From Gordionus sp. m RMFG-2023 (taxonomy: Eukaryota > Nematomorpha > Gordioida > Chordodea > Parachordodidae): 64,000 nt of DNA. The DNA lies in contig NC_088775.1 of the NCBI RefSeq assembly GCF_954871325.1, positions 28,125,561 through 28,189,560 of the forward strand, in the 5' to 3' direction. Below the pieces are notes generated by a model. It saw nothing but the letters and a program-made list of their open reading frames with translations. It did not search any database and had not been told where the DNA came from. Below, one piece after another: positions 58,636-64,000 of this stretch (its first letter is position 1; each line of letters opens with the position of its first letter). The position numbers were made by a program, and so were the translations under genes.

Positions 58636-61494
58636 GTAAGTAATTTAGGTATATTTTGGTGCAAAATTGGGTTTAAACAAATTTATAACTTATTTATCAT
58701 ACATAGTAAATTATATTTTAAAATAAATGCCTATTTTAAAAACCGAACTACGCATTTTTTATTAGCTAACATTTAATCGACCCATTTTTCCCAAAGGCTC
58801 CTTCAATTTAATTGCAAATTTTTAGAAACAATTATTTAAAAGACCCTGTTATACTGACTTCAGCAGGTGAGTTGTCGAGTTGGCTAAATGCCAACTATGT
58901 TGGTTCACCTTATATTTGCCAACATAGTGATATCATTGATAAGTAGAGTAAATTGTTAACATTAGTGTTCTCAATTTTTAAAAACGGCTAACCCAATATT
59001 TTAGTTAAAAAATGTTTTACAAGCTTCGAAATCTCGTAATAAATATCTAAACCTTTATGCCATCTATGAGCAAATCTCCAAACTTGCATAATATTTTTGG
59101 TTAAAATATTAGGCTAGCCATTTTAATCGTTTAACAACCCTTATCATTTTACTATGGCATAGCCCATCTAAATATTTGATATCCTACGTATATCAATAAA
59201 TTTTCTCCCATTAATAACCTCCAAAATTTAATTTAAGTTACTATGTTGACTTTATCTCTTCAATTGCATAATTTCTCTCTTATTTTAGTTATTTATTTCT
59301 TCTGTAATAATTGCTTCAACCCAATAAGCAAAATAAATTTATTTAATTATTTAATACACAAAAAGTATAAAAACTATATAGAAAAATAAAAATATATAAA
59401 TTACTACAAAAGGCATCACACATGATATCCATTGGAAAGGCACCAATTGCCGGAGAGTTAATGATGCCAATCGACAAAAAATTTGGGTCTCTGGAAGTTC
59501 ATCAACAACTAAATGAATTGTTTACTAAATTGAAGTCGTGGGCTAAAAAGAGTCCCAATGCTACAGAGTTGATTCAAATTTTAGGTTATAGCATGATTAA
59601 ACATAAAGCTTAATTTATTTCTAATTTAAAAATAACAATATTAGGAATAAATCATTATAATGTTATTTTATCAATTTCTAATATCAATTCATTGTACATT
59701 ATTATTCATAGCTCATAAATTGTTTATTTCTAATTTAAAAATAACAATAATATTAGGAATCAATTTTATAATATCAATTCATTGTACATTAATATTCATA
59801 AATTCGTTGAGAGAGACTTGGGAATTGATTTCTATTCTAAATTTTGCTCATAAATTTTGACTTTCGATTAAAAAAACGTGTTGATCAATAAGACTATCAA
59901 TATAGATGGTTAAAAAATTTTCAACTCAAATGTATTCTCTATACTGGCCATTAATGTAATCAATATAGTGTCATTAATATTCTCTTTTTATTTAAACTTT
60001 TTACACACCATTTCATTTTATATGATTTTTTTTTAAATATAGAATATTTGGAAGATTTTTACGATAAATTGGTGATAGAAAAAGCAAAAGGCAAAATATG
60101 GGAATGTAAAAATATTTCTTATAATAATATTTTGCGTTTTTATTAAATCTTGAGTTTATTTTTGCACATAAATATATTTTTCCTATGATAGGTGGGACTT
60201 TAGAGGATCCAGTCTACATCATTTGTGAACATTTACAAGATTCTATTCCTTGCAGGTAAAAAGTAATAATTGTGTATAAATTATTCCTAAGAATTTAAAT
60301 TATTTTTTTTATAAACGATGTCGATGTTATACTGATATTTATAGGTTAAATACAATTATATAAAGTCATGGTAAATGCTGAACTAGTTATATTTATATTA
60401 TAATTTTTTTATGGATTTAGTTTAAATTTCCCTTTCATTTACAAATATAAGTTGTGATCCAAATCTGTACACCAAAAAGAAAAAGCTAAGAATAACCTGC
60501 GATGGGATCAATCACAGATACGTTCTCAGACGGTTCAATCAAATTCATTTAGGTTTTTCCAGAATCATCAAGGTCTGTAATTGTGCACCCAACGGGTCGG
60601 TGCAATTAATTATGAAAGTAAATTTTGATATAAATTTAATTTCAAAAATATTATATACTAGCTGGTTTTAAAAAAATCCATCTATTTTTATAGTGGTCTT
60701 TAAACTGTTTTAATTGATATGATTTAAAGAGATCAAAACCGTACATTTCATTATATCAATGTTCGGATCGAAGCGTGATTCCAAGCATAAAATTTAACAA
60801 TGATCCTTCATTCGAAATAGTTTTAGATACTCAAGTTTGCTTCGATTATATAGCAATTTTATGTGAAAAACTATCGACTCATCGTCCTTGTACGTAAGTT
60901 TCTCCTTATAAAAAAATATAATTGTTGTTTTTTTTAAAATCCTTTGATAATAAAATTTTCATGCATTTTTATAAAATAAATTTGTTAAATTATTATCATT
61001 TACTCAGAGCAATTAGGGGCTTGAGCCTTTCAAAATTATGGCTATTTCCAAATTAATTTATTTTAATATTTATTTTTCACAATAGCATAAATATCGCTCT
61101 TTTTAAATTTTGCTAATTTTGGCTTTAAGTGTATTGAAGTATTTAATCTTCTTATTAATTTTTAAGGGGCCTCTAGCAAGTAGCATCGCAATTGATATCT
61201 AGAATTTATGATAGTTAAGTTCTTTATATATTGCTATAGAGTCTCGCTGTTAAATTATATTTTACTAATGTTATATTTTTTACAAATTTGACAAATACTA
61301 TTAAAAATCCATGTAGGTGCCAATTAGTAAATAAAACGGTTCCTCCTCTTTTTTCGATGATTTGTTTCTCCAGCTCTTCTTCAGAAGATACGGTGGTCAT
61401 GCGCGACTTAAAATACGTTAAGACTATTTACTATAGGACACTGACCCGTTATAAAGCTATCATGAAATTTTATAAATTCACCGTGACTCTTATG
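58570..61494 (+). CDS. Secreted or membrane protein with a duplicated cysteine module (seven exons found, 3' end open)
   Basis: I do not recognise the family. Exons: 58570-58635, 59413-59584, 60043-60105, 60192-60255, 60452-60617, 60730-60893 and 61317-61494. All junctions are GT-AG and in phase (0,1,1,2,0,2,0). The first exon encodes about 22 residues with a hydrophobic core typical of a signal peptide and ends at a consensus GTAAGT. A helical, charged segment follows, then a module ICEHLQDSIPC-SC...ITCDG. The same pattern recurs as LCEKLSTHRPC-TC...MICFS. In both copies a phase-2 intron falls right after the PC, and both modules end at a phase-0 donor. The C-x6-9-PC-x-C-x(12-16)-C spacing is reminiscent of the N-terminal caps of some arthropod leucine-rich-repeat proteins, but no clear repeats follow. 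The frame past 61494 reads a hydrophobic stretch to a stop at 61609; either that is the end (a membrane anchor) or another exon follows. Confidence 0.7.
58894..58928. repeat. 10-bp inverted repeat hairpin in intron 1
   Basis: ACTATGTTGG (58894-58903) pairs with CCAACATAGT (58919-58928). A smaller GTTGGC/GCCAAC stem lies just upstream. Meaning unknown. Confidence 0.4.
58962..59148. mobile_element. About 190-bp MITE, copy 3
   Basis: Shares TTTTTAAAAACGGCTA, CCAATATTTTAGTT, AAACCTTTATGCCATCTATG and TCGTTTAACAAC with 28558-28753. It lies in intron 1 of the duplicated-module gene. More diverged than copies 1 and 2. Confidence 0.55.
59413..59584 (+). CDS. Exon 2 of the duplicated-module gene
   Basis: After AAAAG the exon reads ASHMISIGKAPIAGELMMPI, then a helical stretch with LNELFTKLKSWAKKSPNATE and a glycosylation-type NAT. 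The donor TTTTAG|GTTATA is in phase 1. Base composition is less AT-rich than the flanks. Confidence 0.7.
60043..60255 (+). CDS. Exons 3 and 4 of the duplicated-module gene
   Basis: Exon 60043-60105 (EYLEDFYDKLVIEKAKGKIW, then E) and exon 60192-60255 (GTLEDPVYIICEHLQDSIPC) are separated by an 86-bp intron. A Cys codon is split across the junction (T|GT). Exon 4 ends right after the PC of the first module, AG|GTAAAA, phase 2. Confidence 0.7.
60452..60617 (+). CDS. Exon 5: second half of module 1
   Basis: Encodes CDPNLYTKKKKLRITCDGIN, then a basic stretch and KVCNCAPNGSVQLIMK. Four cysteines. The donor AAA|GTAAAT is in phase 0. This exon is clearly GC-richer than its introns, which supports coding. 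Confidence 0.75.
60730..60893 (+). CDS. Exon 6: first half of module 2
   Basis: Encodes RSKPYISLYQCSDRSVIPSI, then DPSFEIVLDTQVCFDYIAIL, then CEKLSTHRPC. It ends AC|GTAAGT, phase 2, at the same codon position as exon 4. Confidence 0.75.
61317..61494 (+). CDS. Exon 7: second half of module 2
   Basis: Encodes CQLVNKTVPPLFSMICFSSS, then a stretch ending KFYKFTVTLM. The candidate donor ATG|GTAACA is in phase 0, like exon 5. Without that donor the frame continues through a hydrophobic segment (VTPIAIYIYYFMI) to a stop at 61609-61611, a possible C-terminal membrane anchor. Confidence 0.65.
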
Positions 61495-61611
61495 GTAACA
61501 CCTATCGCAATATATATTTATTATTTCATGATAAACCAAATTAATTTTAATACTAATTTATTTGCGTTAAATATTAAATTTGACAGGGTTTCCAGATGTT
61601 TTTCAGTCTAA

Positions 61612-63340
61612 ATGAGGGATATTCTTTTGGAGGGGGGGGGGGAGTTCTTCTTCATAACATGCATCCTTTAGTCTTCCCTTTATTATATTTAAATACTTAG
61701 GTAAATATAATTTTGATCGAGATTCATGATGAGAATTTAACTTTTAATCAAATCAAATATCTAGGGATCCCTGTAACAAATATCGATTCCGTTTAATTCA
61801 GAAAATAATAAAGGTTGGGATTCGGTATAAGAAAAATAATAATATCTACTTGGTTTATACCTTCATAAATTGTTTCGAAACATTTCTTATTTAAACATTA
61901 TAATTATATGTAGAGAACTACATCATTTTAGATTTTATCTAAGCCATTTTTGAGGATATCGAAACTGTAAATAGCAATAATAAACATCTAAAAATGATAA
62001 CTGATATTTATAAATCAAAATTAACCAATAAAAACATTTAAAGCAGTTAATATGTTAAATAATTCAAACACTTGGTATTTTTTTAGAGATTCGATTAAGG
62101 TTCGGGTAATTTTTTTTTTAATCACTTTCACATTCGGTTAGGATTTGGTAAATAATAAAGGTTTATACAATGACATTAATACTAACCTAGAGTGATGTTT
62201 CATCTATTAAACCTTGTTCGTTAATAAATGTAAAAAAAAGCGTGACGAGTGAGAAAATGTGACAGCGAGGATCTTGCCGAATCATTAGATCGGACAATTC
62301 TAATTTAAGATAAAAATAGGTAAATATATATAAACTGTAGATTAGGTATAGATTTTTATGGGTTTTCACAACATATTGTGCTCTGAGAAATCTAAAATAT
62401 CCGACAGATCTGAGTTATGGACTAGAGTTAACAAAAATTAAAATAATTTGAAAAAGTTTTTATTAGTTTAGCTATATAATTATTCCCACTTTATTTGACG
62501 TCCGAATAAAAAATTAAATCTTTTTTTACAGAATTTATAACATTATCATGGTAAAAGTGCATAGTTTCTGATCAATAAAGAAGAACAGCTTTTTATTCGA
62601 TTTGCATTCATTTCTCATCTGGTTAGAAAAAAAATGCCAATACTCAAGTCCAATTTTAAAGACCACTCCATAAAAATAATTTAAGAGTTTATGAGAAGAT
62701 TTAAAAATGATAAAAACAAAATTAATAAAATTCTAAAAGTACAATAAATTATTTTATACTTGACATTAGAGGTGGGCTCGGGCCTAAATTTTAATTCAAG
62801 ACCTGCCCACTCCCGTTACACTAAAAAAGGGTTGCTCATTACCGAAAGTCAAAGTTTTATCATCCTGTTACGGCCAAAAAATTGCGGACTATTTTTAAGA
62901 ATAATTTACAAAATTTTAATTAAAATATGAAAAATTCAAATATTTTTTTATTTTAGTTGCGTTCGTCTTACATCTAGTAAATTATCACCAACCATAGAAA
63001 AATTATTCACTGAAAACCAAAAAACTAGCTGGGGCTAACAAAATAACTGGTTAATTTTTTTTAAAAAAAAAGTAGGATACTTTAATATAATAAAGAAATA
63101 AGCTTTTCCTAAAAATAAAAATTTCGAAAATTTATAATAATTTATTCTTTTTTTTGATAAATGTGAAAATTCTTGAATTTCAAAAAAAGAAAAAAAATCT
63201 CTTCTAAATATAGTCTCCTAAAGTTTCTAAGATAAAATATGTAAGGAAAGAGGTTAGGTTATAGAAAATATTACATTTAAAATTTTCCGTGATTCATGCA
63301 AAATTCTAAAATACCCGGAAGATTTTTTTGGAAAATGCCC
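61612..63340. other. Stretch without recognised gene
   Basis: AT-rich. It starts with a G-run (61631-61642). A GGTGGGCTCGGGCC motif near 62771 recalls the MITE class. No coding signal. Confidence 0.4.
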
Positions 63341-63344
63341 GTTA

Positions 63345-63705
63345 CAAAAATTTATTCACACTTACGGCATGACGCACCGTGGCACAATAAACCACAAAGA
63401 TTTTACCGCAGACGCCTACCTCAACCTACATATGTCTAACTATTGAGTGCTGAAATTTTTCCCCTTATTTTTTTTAAAAAGATTATGCTTCGTACCTAAA
63501 TTACCCAATGTGGGGAACTCCTGAAAATAATATATGGATTATAGGTAATTTTGTTTCATTTTCTTGTTTTCTGATGACGAAAGAAAAGTTTTATGTGTAT
63601 TTGATTTCGCAAAAATGCTCATATAGATTTAATCCCATATCAATGAAAGCCTTTTCAAGAGATATGATTAAATTCATGGAACCTTTTGCAAATTGTTGGG
63701 TTTAA
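63345..63705 (+). other. Possible exon(s), unassigned
   Basis: 63350-63430 is GC-richer and open on the plus strand (HLRHDAPWHNKPQRFYRRRL, then PQPTY). A second open stretch, 63481-63705, reads DYASYLNYPMWGTPENN and later contains several Cys and aromatic residues before a stop. The simplest splice between them does not keep a clean frame. They might be 3' exons of the gene starting at 58570, a separate gene, or chance. Confidence 0.25.
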
Positions 63706-64000
63706 ACCTAAGAACTCAAGGGAATGTTGTATATTATCTATATTGACTTTATTTATGATATTCTTTATCTCACTGTTGACATTTGAATTTAGAAAGAAGT
63801 CGACTTTTTAATCATGGTTAGGACTTTTCTCTCAGACCTTTATATGGTTGCGCTAAAAATAGTCTTCTCTATATATATGCTTTTGAACTATTAATTCTAG
63901 TTTCACAAAACTTTGTTTTAAATAGATTTTTAATCCAGTGAAATAAAAGGGTAATAAGTTATAATCTAATATTTTAATAATCATAAGATTTATCATATTT
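63706..64000. other. Right edge, nothing seen
   Basis: AT-rich sequence without identifiable feature. Confidence 0.4.

Noticed and set aside
58866-58930. tRNA-like fold at GGTGAGTTGTCGAGTTGGC...GGTTCACC
   Set aside because: Stems overlap and conflict; better read as small hairpins in an intron.

Overview
The window is very AT-rich, intron-rich nuclear DNA from an invertebrate animal. The animal call rests on a well-preserved otopetrin (proton channel) gene with canonical GT-AG introns. The transposon load also fits an invertebrate: hAT, integrase-type DNA transposon, non-LTR and Ty3/Gypsy elements. I cannot name the species. Codon reading is standard. I found no rRNA or convincing tRNA gene.

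Layout. (1) 3-22445, plus strand: an otopetrin gene in nine visible exons. Its 5' end lies left of the window. Its introns hold hAT fragments, a divergent inverted repeat, and two fragments of a non-LTR retrotransposon on the minus strand. (2) 22.5-33.8 kb: no host gene recognised. It holds a decayed hAT fragment and a series of small terminal-inverted-repeat elements, two with readable target duplications. (3) 33.8-51.9 kb: one large nest of mobile elements. A hAT-derived element (33827 to about 51910) carries a 351-bp-class MITE. Into that MITE a 16,012-bp unit (35023-51034) has inserted, with TGCAAC ends and a CCGG duplication. A second copy of the outer element at 18289-20050 preserves the unoccupied site. 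The 16-kb unit holds pieces of an intron-bearing gene with an H2C2/Gypsy-type integrase and an OTU cysteine-protease-like domain, which fits a Ginger-like DNA transposon. That unit was itself hit by a 5,971-bp hAT element (35827-41797, with a 1,342-bp hAT element inside), a Ty3/Gypsy LTR element (44127-49795) and a 450-bp foldback (50356-50805). Removing these leaves a core of roughly 4 kb. (4) 52.8-53.4 kb: another decayed hAT transposase. (5) 58570-61494 or beyond, plus strand: a multi-exon gene for a protein with a predicted signal peptide and a cysteine module present twice, each copy split by a phase-2 intron at the same place. I do not recognise the family. (6) 61.5-64 kb: mostly featureless, with two weak exon candidates near 63.3-63.7 kb.

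The two host genes share a strand but show no sign of working together. Most of the sequence is explained by layered transposition. The best leads are the integrase/OTU element with its paralogous empty site, and the duplicated-module secreted protein.
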